Of a stretch of DNA of 40,134 bases, positions 19,971 through 27,560 are shown piece by piece (position 1 is the first letter of the stretch; every line of letters starts with the position of its first letter). The notes beneath the pieces are model-generated. The model was not told the origin of the DNA, did no database searches, and saw nothing but the letters and a program-made list of their open reading frames with translations. The stretch is from NCBI RefSeq assembly GCF_004123835.1, contig NZ_MZMU01000004.1:1-40134 (forward strand). The letters run 5' to 3'. Source of the DNA: Rhizobium leguminosarum (GTDB lineage: Bacteria; Pseudomonadota; Alphaproteobacteria; Rhizobiales; Rhizobiaceae). The position numbers and the translations under genes are program-made.

Positions 19971-20351
19971 TCAGGCTAGCTTCCGCAGTGCCAGAGCCAG
20001 GAAAATGATGCAGATGAGCCAGACGGCAAGGATGAAGATCAGTCCGACCCGGCTGGAGGGACGCTCGATGAGCCTTGTCGCCTCCGTACGAAGCTCGTTC
20101 ATCACCTCTACTGGCACGAGCCGGATCGCCAGCATGATACCGAGCGGCACGATGAGAAGATCGTCGAGATAGCCGAGGATGGGGATGAAATCGGGGATGA
20201 GATCGATGGGCGACAGCGCGTAGGCGGCAACGGCGCCGGCCACCGCTTTGGCATGCCACGGCACGCGGCGATCGCGGGCGGCAAGCCACAATGCCACGAT
20301 GTCACGCTTCAGTGACTTCGCCCAGATTTTGGCTTTTGATATCAGTTGCAT
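19971..20351 (-). CDS. DUF1232 (YkvA-like) membrane protein
   Basis: The 126-residue product has a basic N-terminus, then the DUF1232 core KAVAGAVAAYALSPIDLIPDFIPILGYLDD, whose YxxSPIDLIPDxIPxxGYLDD signature is unmistakable. A C-terminal membrane segment (VGLIFILAVWLICIIFLALAL) follows. The family's molecular role is unknown. It is divergent from the degP-like gene and 23 bp upstream of the LprI-like gene, so those two may form a unit. ATG 20351 (MQLISKAKIW) is the only good start. Confidence 0.85.
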   Translation of the reverse strand: MQLISKAKIWAKSLKRDIVALWLAARDRRVPWHAKAVAGAVAAYALSPIDLIPDFIPILGYLDDLLIVPLGIMLAIRLVPVEVMNELRTEATRLIERPSSRVGLIFILAVWLICIIFLALALRKLA

Positions 20352-20447
20352 GGCCGATCTTCCTGAATCAAATTCGCAAAGGCTTCAAGCAAAGTCTCGC
20401 GACATCCGGCTGCCTTATTCTTCCATGCTTCCGCCCTCTTTCCTTTC

Positions 20448-20462
20448 TAGCGTCGGACGCTA
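20448..20462. promoter_or_regulatory. Palindrome upstream of the degP-like gene
   Basis: TAGCGTCGGACGCTA is a perfect inverted repeat with 7-base arms and a central G. It lies 36-50 bases before the protease start in the divergent gap with DUF1232. Position and symmetry fit an operator. No regulator is known from the sequence. Confidence 0.4.
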
Positions 20463-20497
20463 CAACATTTTCTCAAGAGGATTCAAAAGGGATACCC

Positions 20498-21901
20498 ATG
20501 CAAGGCCTGTTCAAGCGCGCTTCCGTCTCGCTATTCGCTCTCATGCTGGTTCTGCCGGCTGCGGCTCACGCGCAGACGGCAAAGACCGTACCCGAGAGCC
20601 AGATGCAGATGCAGCTCTCTTTCGCGCCGCTCGTCAAACAGACGTCAGGCGCCGTCGTCAACGTTTATGCGGAAAAGACTGTCCAGCGGCAGTCGCCCTT
20701 TGCCGGCGACCCTTTCTTCGAGCAATTTTTCGGCCAGCAGATGCCGAACCGTTCGGAGAAGCAGTCTTCGCTCGGCTCCGGCGTCATCGTCGAGGCGAAC
20801 GGCACTGTCGTGACCAACAATCACGTCATCGAGGGCGCCGACGATATAAAGGTGGCGCTCTCGGACGGCCGCGAATTCCCCTGCAAGGTGGTGCTGCGCG
20901 ACGACCGTGTCGATCTTGCCGTGCTGAAGATCGACACCAAGGAAAGCTTTCCGACATTGCCGATCGGCAATTCCGATACGGTCGAGGTCGGTGATCTCGT
21001 GCTGGCGATCGGCAATCCCTTCGGTGTCGGCCAGACGGTAACGAGCGGGATCGTCTCGGCGCTTGCCCGCAACCAGGTGATCAAGAACGAATTCGGCTTC
21101 TTCATCCAGACCGATGCCTCGATCAACCCCGGCAATTCCGGCGGCGCCTTGATGAATATGAAGGGCGAGCTGATCGGCATCAACACGGCGATCTTCTCGC
21201 GCGGCGGCGGATCGAACGGCATCGGTTTCGCCATCCCTGCCAATCTGGTCAAGGTCTTCCTCACGTCTGCCGATGCCGGCGTTAAATCTTTCGAGCGGCC
21301 CTATGTCGGCGCAAGCTTCGATGCCGTGACCTCGGAAGTGGCTGAGGCGCTGGGGTTAAACAAGGCCCGCGGCGCGCTCGTCGTCAAGGTTTCGGAAGGT
21401 GGGCCGGCCGCCAAGGCCGGGCTGAGGGCCGGCGAAATCGTCACCGCCGTCGACGGAATTTCCGTCGAGCATCCGGATGCGTTGCTCTACCGGCTGACGA
21501 CGGCCGGTCTCGGCAATTCGGTCAAGCTCACCGTCATCGAGAACGGCCGTGAGGAGCAACTGCCGCTGACGCTCGCCCGCGCCCCGGAAACCTCGCCGCG
21601 CGACCAGCGCACCATCGGCGGACACACGCCGTTTACCGGTGCCGTCGTCGAGAACCTGTCGCCGCGGGTCGCCGACGAACTGCGCATGCCGCCGGAATCG
21701 GCAGGTGTCGTCGTATCCGAGGTGAAAGAGGATTCGCCTGCCGCCCGTCTCGGTTTCGAACCGAAGGATATCATCGTCTCGATCAACGGCACCGACGTGA
21801 AGACGACCAGCGAACTTTCCGAAATCGCCGATAGCGACCCCGGCCTCTGGCGGGTCGAGATCGAGCGTGACGGCCAGCGCATCCGGCAATTCTTCCGATG
21901 A
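20498..21901 (+). CDS. DegP/HtrA-type periplasmic serine endoprotease
   Basis: HtrA proteases degrade or refold damaged envelope proteins. The 467-residue product has a signal peptide (QGLFKRASVSLFALMLVLP with cleavage near AHA-Q at 26). A trypsin-like domain with catalytic triad H109 (TNNHVI), D139 (RVDLAVLKI) and S214 (NPGNSGGAL) follows, then two PDZ domains at about 270-360 and 375-465. The length and two-PDZ layout match the Do family, and the typical alphaproteobacterial genome has several paralogues, so no specific symbol is given. ATG 20498 is chosen because it starts the signal peptide and follows AAAAGGGA. Its stop overlaps the rarA start (ATGA). Confidence 0.95.
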   Translation: MQGLFKRASVSLFALMLVLPAAAHAQTAKTVPESQMQMQLSFAPLVKQTSGAVVNVYAEKTVQRQSPFAGDPFFEQFFGQQMPNRSEKQSSLGSGVIVEANGTVVTNNHVIEGADDIKVALSDGREFPCKVVLRDDRVDLAVLKIDTKESFPTLPIGNSDTVEVGDLVLAIGNPFGVGQTVTSGIVSALARNQVIKNEFGFFIQTDASINPGNSGGALMNMKGELIGINTAIFSRGGGSNGIGFAIPANLVKVFLTSADAGVKSFERPYVGASFDAVTSEVAEALGLNKARGALVVKVSEGGPAAKAGLRAGEIVTAVDGISVEHPDALLYRLTTAGLGNSVKLTVIENGREEQLPLTLARAPETSPRDQRTIGGHTPFTGAVVENLSPRVADELRMPPESAGVVVSEVKEDSPAARLGFEPKDIIVSINGTDVKTTSELSEIADSDPGLWRVEIERDGQRIRQFFR

Positions 21902-23214
21902 GCAACGATCTCTTCGCGCCGCGTGTTCCGGAGGAGGTCGCTGCCAGGCGGCCGCTTGCCGACCGGTTGCGGCCGAAGACGCTTGCCGATGTCACCGGTC
22001 AGGAACACCTGACCGGCGAGGATGGCGTGCTGAAAAGAATGATCGAAAGCGGCTCGCTCGGCTCGATGATCTTCTGGGGTCCGCCCGGCACCGGCAAGAC
22101 GACGGTGGCACGGCTGCTTTCCGGCGAGGCGGGCCTGGCTTTCGAGCAGATATCGGCGATCTTCTCCGGCGTCGCCGATCTGAAGAAGGTGTTCGAGACA
22201 GCCCGCCTGCGGCGTATGGACGGCCGTCAGACGCTGCTCTTCGTCGATGAGATCCATCGTTTCAACCGCGCCCAGCAGGATAGTTTCCTGCCTGTCATGG
22301 AGGATGGCACCGTCATCCTCGTCGGCGCCACCACCGAGAACCCGTCCTTCGAGCTCAACGCCGCTCTGCTGTCGCGTGCTCGTGTGCTCACCTTCAAGTC
22401 ACATGACGAGGAGAGCCTCGAGGAACTGCTGAAGCGTGCCGAGGCGATCGAGCAGAAGCCGCTGCCGCTGACGGAGGATGCTCGCGCCAGCCTGGTGCGC
22501 ATGGCCGACGGCGATGGCCGCGCGGTGCTGACGCTCGCCGAAGAAGTCTGGCGCGCGGCGCGCGAAGGCGAGAGCTTCGACACCGAAGGCCTGACGCGCA
22601 TCGTCCAGCGCCGTGCCCCGGTCTACGACAAGGCGCAGGACGGCCACTACAATCTGATCTCGGCGCTGCATAAATCCGTGCGCGGCTCGGATCCCGATGC
22701 CGCGCTCTATTATCTCGCCCGCATGTTCGATGCCGGCGAGGACCCGCTCTATCTCGGCCGGCGGCTGGTGCGCATGGCGGTGGAGGATATCGGTCTTGCC
22801 GATCCGCAGGCGCTGGTGATCTGCAACGCCGCCAAGGATGCCTATGACTATCTCGGCTCGCCGGAAGGCGAACTGGCGCTGGCGCAGGCCTGCGTCTATC
22901 TCGCCACCGCCCCGAAATCCAATGCCGTCTACACCGCCTTCAAGGCGGCAAGCCAGGCGGCAAAGCAGAACGGATCGTTGCTGCCGCCGAAGCACATCCT
23001 CAATGCGCCGACCAAGCTGATGAAGGGCGAGGGTTACGGCGACGGCTACCGCTACGACCACGACGAGCCGGATGCCTTTTCCGGCCAGGATTATTTCCCG
23101 GAAAAGATGGGCCGCCAGATCTTCTATGATCCGCCGGAACGCGGCTTCGAGCGCGATATCCGCAAGCGGCTGGAATGGTGGGCAAAGCTTCGCAAGGAGC
23201 GCAATCCACGCTGA
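21898..23214 (+). CDS. rarA: Replication-associated recombination protein A (RarA/MgsA)
   Basis: RarA is a clamp-loader-like AAA+ ATPase that acts at stalled replication forks. The 438-residue product begins with [25 protein letters not shown], a typical PLAxRLRPxxL start. The Walker A is GPPGTGKTT at 61-69 and Walker [11 protein letters not shown] at 113-122. They are followed by [15 protein letters not shown] and [19 protein letters not shown], both diagnostic for RarA. The C-terminal tetramerisation part has [22 protein letters not shown] and [16 protein letters not shown]. It overlaps the protease gene by four bases, which implies co-expression. Confidence 0.96.
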   Translation: MSNDLFAPRVPEEVAARRPLADRLRPKTLADVTGQEHLTGEDGVLKRMIESGSLGSMIFWGPPGTGKTTVARLLSGEAGLAFEQISAIFSGVADLKKVFETARLRRMDGRQTLLFVDEIHRFNRAQQDSFLPVMEDGTVILVGATTENPSFELNAALLSRARVLTFKSHDEESLEELLKRAEAIEQKPLPLTEDARASLVRMADGDGRAVLTLAEEVWRAAREGESFDTEGLTRIVQRRAPVYDKAQDGHYNLISALHKSVRGSDPDAALYYLARMFDAGEDPLYLGRRLVRMAVEDIGLADPQALVICNAAKDAYDYLGSPEGELALAQACVYLATAPKSNAVYTAFKAASQAAKQNGSLLPPKHILNAPTKLMKGEGYGDGYRYDHDEPDAFSGQDYFPEKMGRQIFYDPPERGFERDIRKRLEWWAKLRKERNPR

Positions 23215-23227
23215 AGCCCGGCGAACC

Positions 23228-23539
23228 TCAGGAGGCGCGCGGTGTCTTCTGATTTGCCGGCGCGGCAATCACCTTGACGGACGATTCCGCAAGCCCGTGA
23301 TGGCCTTCCATATCGACGATGACATGCCAGTGACCGCTTTCCGGGACGGCGATCTTGATCGGCGATTTGCGTGCCACGCCGCCGATATATTTGAAATCGA
23401 GAACCTCGGTGAACCGCTGGAAATTCGGGGCCGTCATCAGGCGGACATTGTTCACCGCATTCAACGACACCTCGATGATCGTTCCGGCGCGTTGTTCCTT
23501 GAGATCGTAATGGGTGAAGCGGAAATTCGGTTTCGGCAT
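23228..23539 (-). CDS. DUF1883 domain protein
   Basis: The 103-residue protein has no signal peptide or membrane segment. The pattern FTHYDLKEQRAGTIIEVSL, NVRLMTAPNFQRF and SPIKIAVPESGHWHVIVDMEG matches what I know as DUF1883, whose SGHWHVxVDxxG core is its hallmark. A few members are joined to TIR domains, but no partner domain is present here. The function is unknown. It converges on rarA with a 13-bp gap. Confidence 0.75.
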   Translation of the reverse strand: MPKPNFRFTHYDLKEQRAGTIIEVSLNAVNNVRLMTAPNFQRFTEVLDFKYIGGVARKSPIKIAVPESGHWHVIVDMEGHHGLAESSVKVIAAPANQKTPRAS

Positions 23540-23630
23540 CGGTCTCGTGGCGTCTGAAGTCTCTGCGCCAGGATTTTACCAGAATGTGGGTTAAGGAAAA
23601 GTTGGAAACCGGCCCTTCAGCTCATGTCTT

Positions 23631-23664
23631 CGTACTCCCGCTGCATGAAAACAGCGGGAGTACG
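23631..23664. repeat. 13-bp perfect inverted repeat
   Basis: CGTACTCCCGCTG (23631-23643) and CAGCGGGAGTACG (23652-23664) are perfect inverted arms around CATGAAAA. The element starts eight bases after the stop of the 87-codon gene on the - strand. In that direction no T tract follows, while on the + strand GCAAGTTTTAG follows. It may act as a 3' stem-loop for the upstream - strand unit or be a remnant of a repetitive intergenic element. Confidence 0.7.
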
Positions 23665-23671
23665 GCAAGTT

Positions 23672-23935
23672 TTAGTGGATTTTCGCGGTGCCGCGCGCAA
23701 AGGGCGCGAATTCAAGCACCATGCCCGCGGCCGCCCTATGGATTTCTGCCGAGGGGCAGGTGCATTCCCCCGCGGCGAAGTGGAGGGCGGCCGCCTCATT
23801 GATGAAGAGCCCGCCGACGAGGCCATCGCGGTCGTGGACGATCCAGCGGCCGCTTCTGTCGCGACCGACGGTGAAGCGGGCGGAAGGCGAGGGTGTTGCG
23901 GCGGGAAGGCTGCGGCGTTGCTGTGCGTTTGCCAT
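23672..23935 (-). CDS. Hypothetical protein, 87 residues
   Basis: No firm family assignment. After a Ser/Pro/Ala-rich start the core reads RFTVGRDRSGRWIVHDRDGL, then VGGLFINEAAALHFAAGE, a compact beta-type pattern that resembles small conserved rhizobial proteins which I recall only as hypothetical. Two cysteines (CTC) are near the middle. The ATG at 23935 has AAGGA eight bases upstream. It follows the 60-codon gene by 26 bases on the same strand, so the two probably form one unit behind the element at 24221-24270. It is followed by the 13-bp inverted repeat. Confidence 0.6.
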   Translation of the reverse strand: MANAQQRRSLPAATPSPSARFTVGRDRSGRWIVHDRDGLVGGLFINEAAALHFAAGECTCPSAEIHRAAAGMVLEFAPFARGTAKIH

Positions 23936-23961
23936 TGTGATGATCCTTGGGTCCTGATGCT

Positions 23962-24144
23962 TCAGCGGGAGATGAGGTTGAAGGTTATCTGCACCAGCCC
24001 GGCAAAGGCCATCGCTGCCGCAAGGCGGGGCGCAATGGCGGCAAAGCCGGAGAGCATCGGATGGGAGGGATCGGCGGCGAGTGCTCTGATGGGACTGCGT
24101 TGCAGCGGGTCGCTCTCGGCACTCGGTTCAGTCAGGCGTGACAT
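23962..24144 (-). CDS. Small membrane protein, 60 residues
   Basis: No family recognised. The first 30 residues are polar and proline-rich (SRLTEPSAESDPLQRSPIR). The second half is one predicted membrane segment (FAAIAPRLAAAMAFAGLVQI) ending FNLISR. ATG 24144 is supported by AAAGGACAAACG directly upstream, almost the same ribosome-site sequence as the 52-codon gene at 25196-25354 (AAAGGTCAAACG). Its leader contains an 8-bp stem (ACCGCCGC 24171-24178 with GCGGCGGT 24187-24194) and, further up, a 48-bp element shared with that gene. It is probably expressed with the 87-codon gene downstream. Confidence 0.6.
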   Translation of the reverse strand: MSRLTEPSAESDPLQRSPIRALAADPSHPMLSGFAAIAPRLAAAMAFAGLVQITFNLISR

Positions 24145-24220
24145 CGTTTGTCCTTTCGAAATCTACCTCAACCGCCGCTTGACGATGCGGCGGTGTCACA
24201 CCTTGGAAGGTAGGCGTCTG

Positions 24221-24270
24221 CGGATAGGGTTTCCATTTGGCGCCAAAGAGGAAAATATAAAAATCTCATA
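24221..24270 (-). promoter_or_regulatory. Shared upstream element, copy A
   Basis: Bases 24223-24270 align without gaps to 25400-25447, with 36 of 48 positions identical. On the + strand the common blocks are GATAGG, TCCATT, AAAG, GAAAATATA and CATA. Copy A contains a perfect 12-base palindrome TTTGGCGCCAAA (24236-24247). Both copies lie upstream of a tiny membrane-protein gene on the - strand, so the direction of action is taken as -. Copy A overlaps the last bases of the DapA-like gene. It could be a promoter with an operator or a conserved leader. Confidence 0.6.
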
Positions 24271-25186
24271 GGGATAGCGCCTTCCTCGCGCTGCTTTCGT
24301 CAAGGAAGGGCACAAGCGCTTCGCCGATGGCCGAACACAGTTCCGGCTCGGCGGCGACAAGCGGCAGGCGAAGCTCGACCTCCAGCCCGCGCATCAGCCG
24401 CAGTGCGTGCTTGATCCTCGCCGGATCGCCCTCCGGCCCAAGCGCTACGATCAACGGCAGCAGCCGATCCCACAGCGAATGCGCGGCCGAAAGATTCCCG
24501 GCCCGGGCCGCCTGCTGCATCGAGGTGAAGAGCCGCGGCACCACATTGGCGCCCGACGAGATCATGCCGTCGCCGCCGGCGATGGTGAAGACGAGCGCGG
24601 AAGGATCATGCCCGGAAAAGAAGCGGAAGCGCTGCCGCAGGATAGCCGAAAGGCCGACGAAGCGAGCGATGTCGCCCGTGGTGTCGCGGATGCCAAAGAT
24701 TCCCGGGATGGCGGCCAGTCTGCCAAGTGTTTCCGTCGAAAGATCGCTCGCCGTCTGCGCCGGCGCATGGTCGATAATGACAGGCAGTCCGCCTGCTGCC
24801 GCCACCTGCTCGAAGTGGTGGACGATGCCTGTCTGCCCGGGCTTGGAATAATAGGGCACGGTGACGAGCGCTGCGGCGGCGCCCAGCGCTTCGGCCTCGC
24901 GGGTGAGCGCGATCGTGCTGTCGGTGGAGTTGGTGCCGGTGGCGGCGATGACCGGCACGCGTCCGGCCGCAGACCGAATGACGAGGTCGATCACTTCGGC
25001 GCGCTCCTGCGGCGAAAGCGTCGAGCCTTCACCCGTCGTCGAGCAGACGGTCAGCCCGTCGACGCTGCTGAGAATCTGCCATTCCGCAAGTGCGCGAAGC
25101 GCCGGCCTGTCGAGACCGTCATGACGAAACGGCGTAACGAGGGCGGTGATCGCGCCGCCAAGGCGCGGCGTTCCAGCCGTTTCCAC
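24266..25186 (-). CDS. DapA/NAL-family protein lacking the Schiff-base lysine
   Basis: The 306-residue product has the (beta/alpha)8 fold sequence of dihydrodipicolinate synthase and N-acetylneuraminate lyase: GAITALVTPF at 11-20, STTGEGSTLSPQER at about 49-62 and VPYYSKPGQTGIVHHF at about 110-125. The active site is altered. The family GIK-E lysine is R167 (GIRDTTGD), the Tyr of YNVPxRT is D139 (IDHAPAQT) and its Arg is Q144. The first Thr pair and the Tyr of PYY remain. Lysine-based aldolase chemistry is therefore unlikely, and lysine biosynthesis can be excluded as the role. The start is GTG 25186; its ribosome site GAGGT overlaps the stop of the 52-codon gene nine bases upstream, which suggests coupling. 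Confidence 0.85.
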   Translation of the reverse strand: METAGTPRLGGAITALVTPFRHDGLDRPALRALAEWQILSSVDGLTVCSTTGEGSTLSPQERAEVIDLVIRSAAGRVPVIAATGTNSTDSTIALTREAEALGAAAALVTVPYYSKPGQTGIVHHFEQVAAAGGLPVIIDHAPAQTASDLSTETLGRLAAIPGIFGIRDTTGDIARFVGLSAILRQRFRFFSGHDPSALVFTIAGGDGMISSGANVVPRLFTSMQQAARAGNLSAAHSLWDRLLPLIVALGPEGDPARIKHALRLMRGLEVELRLPLVAAEPELCSAIGEALVPFLDESSARKALSL

Positions 25187-25195
25187 GGACGGACC

Positions 25196-25354
25196 TCAGA
25201 GCGCGGAATAAATGATGTAAAGCTCTATGGAGGCGAGCACGATGCCGAAGACGATCAGCGCCCAGGCGGTGCGCTTCTCGCGCATCTGCCGGTTACCGCG
25301 CGTGATCCTGTGCGGGCGAAGAGGGTGGAAGGCGGAGGACATGATATTTCGCAT
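25196..25354 (-). CDS. Small membrane protein, 52 residues
   Basis: No family recognised. The protein has a basic N-terminal half (RPHRITRGNRQMREKR) and one C-terminal membrane segment (TAWALIVFGIVLASIELYII), so an N-in topology is predicted. ATG 25354 follows AAAGGTCAAACGCC; a second ATG at 25342 has no ribosome site. The same frame stays open far upstream, but that part is only the antisense of the hydrolase gene. Its stop supplies part of the ribosome site of the DapA-like gene. It is preceded by copy B of the 48-bp element. Confidence 0.6.
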   Translation of the reverse strand: MRNIMSSAFHPLRPHRITRGNRQMREKRTAWALIVFGIVLASIELYIIYSAL

Positions 25355-25397
25355 GGCGTTTGACCTTTGCAACGATGGCAAAAGCCTACTGCCGTTT

Positions 25398-25447
25398 GCG
25401 ATAGGAAATCCATTCGGAGCGAAAGGCGAAAATATAGGAATGACATA
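25398..25447 (-). promoter_or_regulatory. Shared upstream element, copy B
   Basis: This is the second copy of the 48-bp element (25400-25447), about 45 bases before the start of the 52-codon gene, compared with about 78 for copy A and its gene. Between the copies the palindromic middle differs (TTCGGAGCGAA here), while the flanking GATAGG and GAAAATATA blocks are exact. It also lies 91 bases before the divergent hydrolase gene, so it could act in both directions. Confidence 0.6.
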
Positions 25448-25537
25448 AAGACCGATGCGAGAAATTTTGAAGCGCGCTGTCGGAAACGCATGATCGCCGC
25501 CGTCCTTGCGATATCCAAGCAAACATGGAGCAAGGAC

Positions 25538-26485
25538 ATGTCGAAGATGACGCTGATTTCGATGATCGCAACGGCTGCCGCATTCCTGGCCGTGCCGGAT
25601 ATGGCGGGTGCGGGCGGCAATGCACCTGGTATCGAGAACAAAAAGGCGATAGCGCCGATCGTCCGGAAGGGAAGCGTGCCGGTCAACGGCATCGACTATT
25701 ACTACGAGATCCGCGGCGAGGGCGAGCCGCTGCTGCTCCTTCACGGCGGCCTCGGGCAGATCGAGATGTTCGCGCCGGTCATGCCTGTTTTCACCGACCA
25801 CCGGCAGGTGATCGCCGTCGACCTGCAGGGCCATGGCCGCACCCCGCTCGGCAAGCGGCCCATCGAGCTTCCGGCCATCGGCGCCGATCTCGCAATCCTG
25901 GTGAAGCAGCTCGGTTACGACAAGCTCGACGTCTTCGGCTATTCCTTCGGCGGCGGGGTGGCGTTGAACATGGCGGCAAACGCGCCCGACCAGGTGCGCC
26001 GGCTGGTAATACTCTCGGCACCCTATGCGCAGAACGGCTTCTTCCCGGAGATGCTGCCGCAGCAGGCGGCCGTCGGCGCCGGTATGGCCGACATGATGAA
26101 GGACACGCCGATGTTCCTCTCCTACAAGGCGGTGGCGCCTGACGTTTCGGAATTTCCGAAGCTGCTCGACGCCATGGGCGCGCTGATGCGCGAACCCATC
26201 GACTATAGTGACGCCGTCGCCAAGCTCACCATGCCGGTTATGCTGATCTATGGCGATGCCGACATGATCCGGCCCGAGCATATGATCGACTTCTACCGCA
26301 AACTCGGTGGCGGTCTGCGCGATGCGGGCTGGATGCGGGAAAACATGTCGAAGAACCGGCTGGCAATCCTGCCCGATCTCACCCATTACGAGACCTTCGC
26401 TTCGCCCCTCATGGCGAATATGGCGATGACCTTCCTCGATGGCGGCGGCAAGGCGCCGAACTGGGCCGAGCAGGTCGGAAAGTAA
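25538..26485 (+). CDS. Secreted alpha/beta hydrolase
   Basis: The 315-residue product has a signal-like N-terminus (LISMIATAAAFLAVPDMAGA, ending near residue 26) and a standard alpha/beta-hydrolase domain. The oxyanion region is LLLLHGGLGQ at 66-74, the nucleophile S136 is in GYSFGG, the acid is D240 or D242 in YGDADMI and the base is H283 in LTHYE. An intact triad and PFAM-type abhydrolase_1 layout suggest an esterase, lactonase or haloperoxidase-like enzyme; the substrate is not indicated. ATG 25538 is preferred for the signal peptide and the AAGGA upstream. It is divergent from the 52-codon gene and followed by a good terminator. Confidence 0.85.
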   Translation: MSKMTLISMIATAAAFLAVPDMAGAGGNAPGIENKKAIAPIVRKGSVPVNGIDYYYEIRGEGEPLLLLHGGLGQIEMFAPVMPVFTDHRQVIAVDLQGHGRTPLGKRPIELPAIGADLAILVKQLGYDKLDVFGYSFGGGVALNMAANAPDQVRRLVILSAPYAQNGFFPEMLPQQAAVGAGMADMMKDTPMFLSYKAVAPDVSEFPKLLDAMGALMREPIDYSDAVAKLTMPVMLIYGDADMIRPEHMIDFYRKLGGGLRDAGWMRENMSKNRLAILPDLTHYETFASPLMANMAMTFLDGGGKAPNWAEQVGK

Positions 26486-26495
26486 GCACGAAGAC

Positions 26496-26521
26496 GGCCG
26501 GGGTTCTCCCGGCCCCTTTTT
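26496..26521 (+). terminator. Intrinsic terminator after the alpha/beta hydrolase
   Basis: GGCCGGG (26496-26502) pairs with CCCGGCC (26508-26514) around a five-base loop, followed by CC and TTTTT (26517-26521). It lies in the 44-bp convergent gap with the ketopantoate-reductase-like gene. Confidence 0.8.
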
Positions 26522-26529
26522 CTCCGCAA

Positions 26530-27534
26530 TCAGCTGCCGCGCTGGTTTTCCCGATCCAATTGGGTCACCAGCGCCAGGATCGTTTCCGAAACCGGCGTCG
26601 GCACGGCGCTCAGGCGTCCGAGCGCCACCACCATGCCGACCAACGGCGTGATTTCGAGCGCCTTGCCGCCGATCAGATCCTGCAGCATCGACGTGCGCAC
26701 GCCGCCGATATGGCGTGATTGCTCCAGCCGCTGTTCGACGGTCATGCTGAACCGCGCGCCCAAGGCCTCGCCGACGGCGCGGACCTCACTCATCACCTTG
26801 CCGACCGTAGCCGAAAGGGCGGGATCCGCCATGATGTCGGTCATCAGCGCCCTGGTCAGAGCGCTGATCGGGTTGAAGGCGGCGTTGCCCATCAACTTGC
26901 TCCAGATCTCGCCGCGGATATCAGCTGTCGTCGTAATGCTGAGGCCGGCGCCTGTCAGCGCCGCGGCGATCGCCTCGAGATCGGGCGAGATGTCGCCGGA
27001 GGGCTCGCCGAGCACGAAGCGGCCGTTGTGGGAAAGCTGGATCTCGCCGGGATTGATGACCTCGGCACCCTGATAAGCCACGCAGCCGATGACGCGTTCC
27101 GGCCCGATCAGCCGCCACAGCCTGCCGCCGGGATCGAGCTCGTCGAACTGCAGCTCGGCATGCCGGCTCTGGGTATCGCGGTGAAAATACCACCACGGAA
27201 TGCCGTTGAGGATCATGACGACGCGGGTGTCCTCCTTGAGGAGGCCTGCAATGCCTTCGGCAGCGGGTGCCAGCTGATGCCCTTTGAGGCCGGTGATGAC
27301 GAGGTCCTGCGGCGGCAATGTCCTGGGATCGTCGGTCGCGATGAGGCCGACATTGAGTGGCCTTTCCGCATCGGCTTCGCGCAGGCTGATACCGTTGGCG
27401 CGGATGGCGTCGAGATGGGCTCCGCGTGCGACGACGGAGATGGTGGCGTCGTTTCCGGCTTGGCTTGCAAGCTTGGCGGCGATAGCGCCGCCGAGCGCCC
27501 CGGCGCCATAGATGCAGATGGACTTGATGGACAT
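26530..27534 (-). CDS. 2-dehydropantoate 2-reductase (ApbA/PanE) family protein
   Basis: The 334-residue product has the NAD(P)-binding GAGALGG at 10-16 and the family's GLKGHQL. The C-terminal domain contains EIWSKLMGNAAFNPISALT, where the Lys and the Asn residues match the catalytic and binding residues of ketopantoate reductases. PanE makes pantoate for coenzyme A, but the family is broad, and this gene sits among oxidoreductases rather than pan genes, so a different 2-oxo or 2-hydroxy acid is equally possible. ATG 27534 follows AGAGGCG. A perfect 14-base palindrome lies 27-40 bases upstream of the start. Confidence 0.85.
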   Translation of the reverse strand: MSIKSICIYGAGALGGAIAAKLASQAGNDATISVVARGAHLDAIRANGISLREADAERPLNVGLIATDDPRTLPPQDLVITGLKGHQLAPAAEGIAGLLKEDTRVVMILNGIPWWYFHRDTQSRHAELQFDELDPGGRLWRLIGPERVIGCVAYQGAEVINPGEIQLSHNGRFVLGEPSGDISPDLEAIAAALTGAGLSITTTADIRGEIWSKLMGNAAFNPISALTRALMTDIMADPALSATVGKVMSEVRAVGEALGARFSMTVEQRLEQSRHIGGVRTSMLQDLIGGKALEITPLVGMVVALGRLSAVPTPVSETILALVTQLDRENQRGS

Positions 27535-27560
27535 GCTCGCCTCTTCATGGTGATGATCGA

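Noticed and set aside
24266..25186. Annotation as the lysine-biosynthetic DapA
   Set aside because: The Schiff-base lysine, the catalytic tyrosine and the binding arginine are all replaced.
25196..26386. 396-codon - strand frame ending in the 52-codon membrane protein
   Set aside because: Only the last 52 codons (25196-25354) have their own start signal and plausible protein. The rest is the antisense of the alpha/beta hydrolase.
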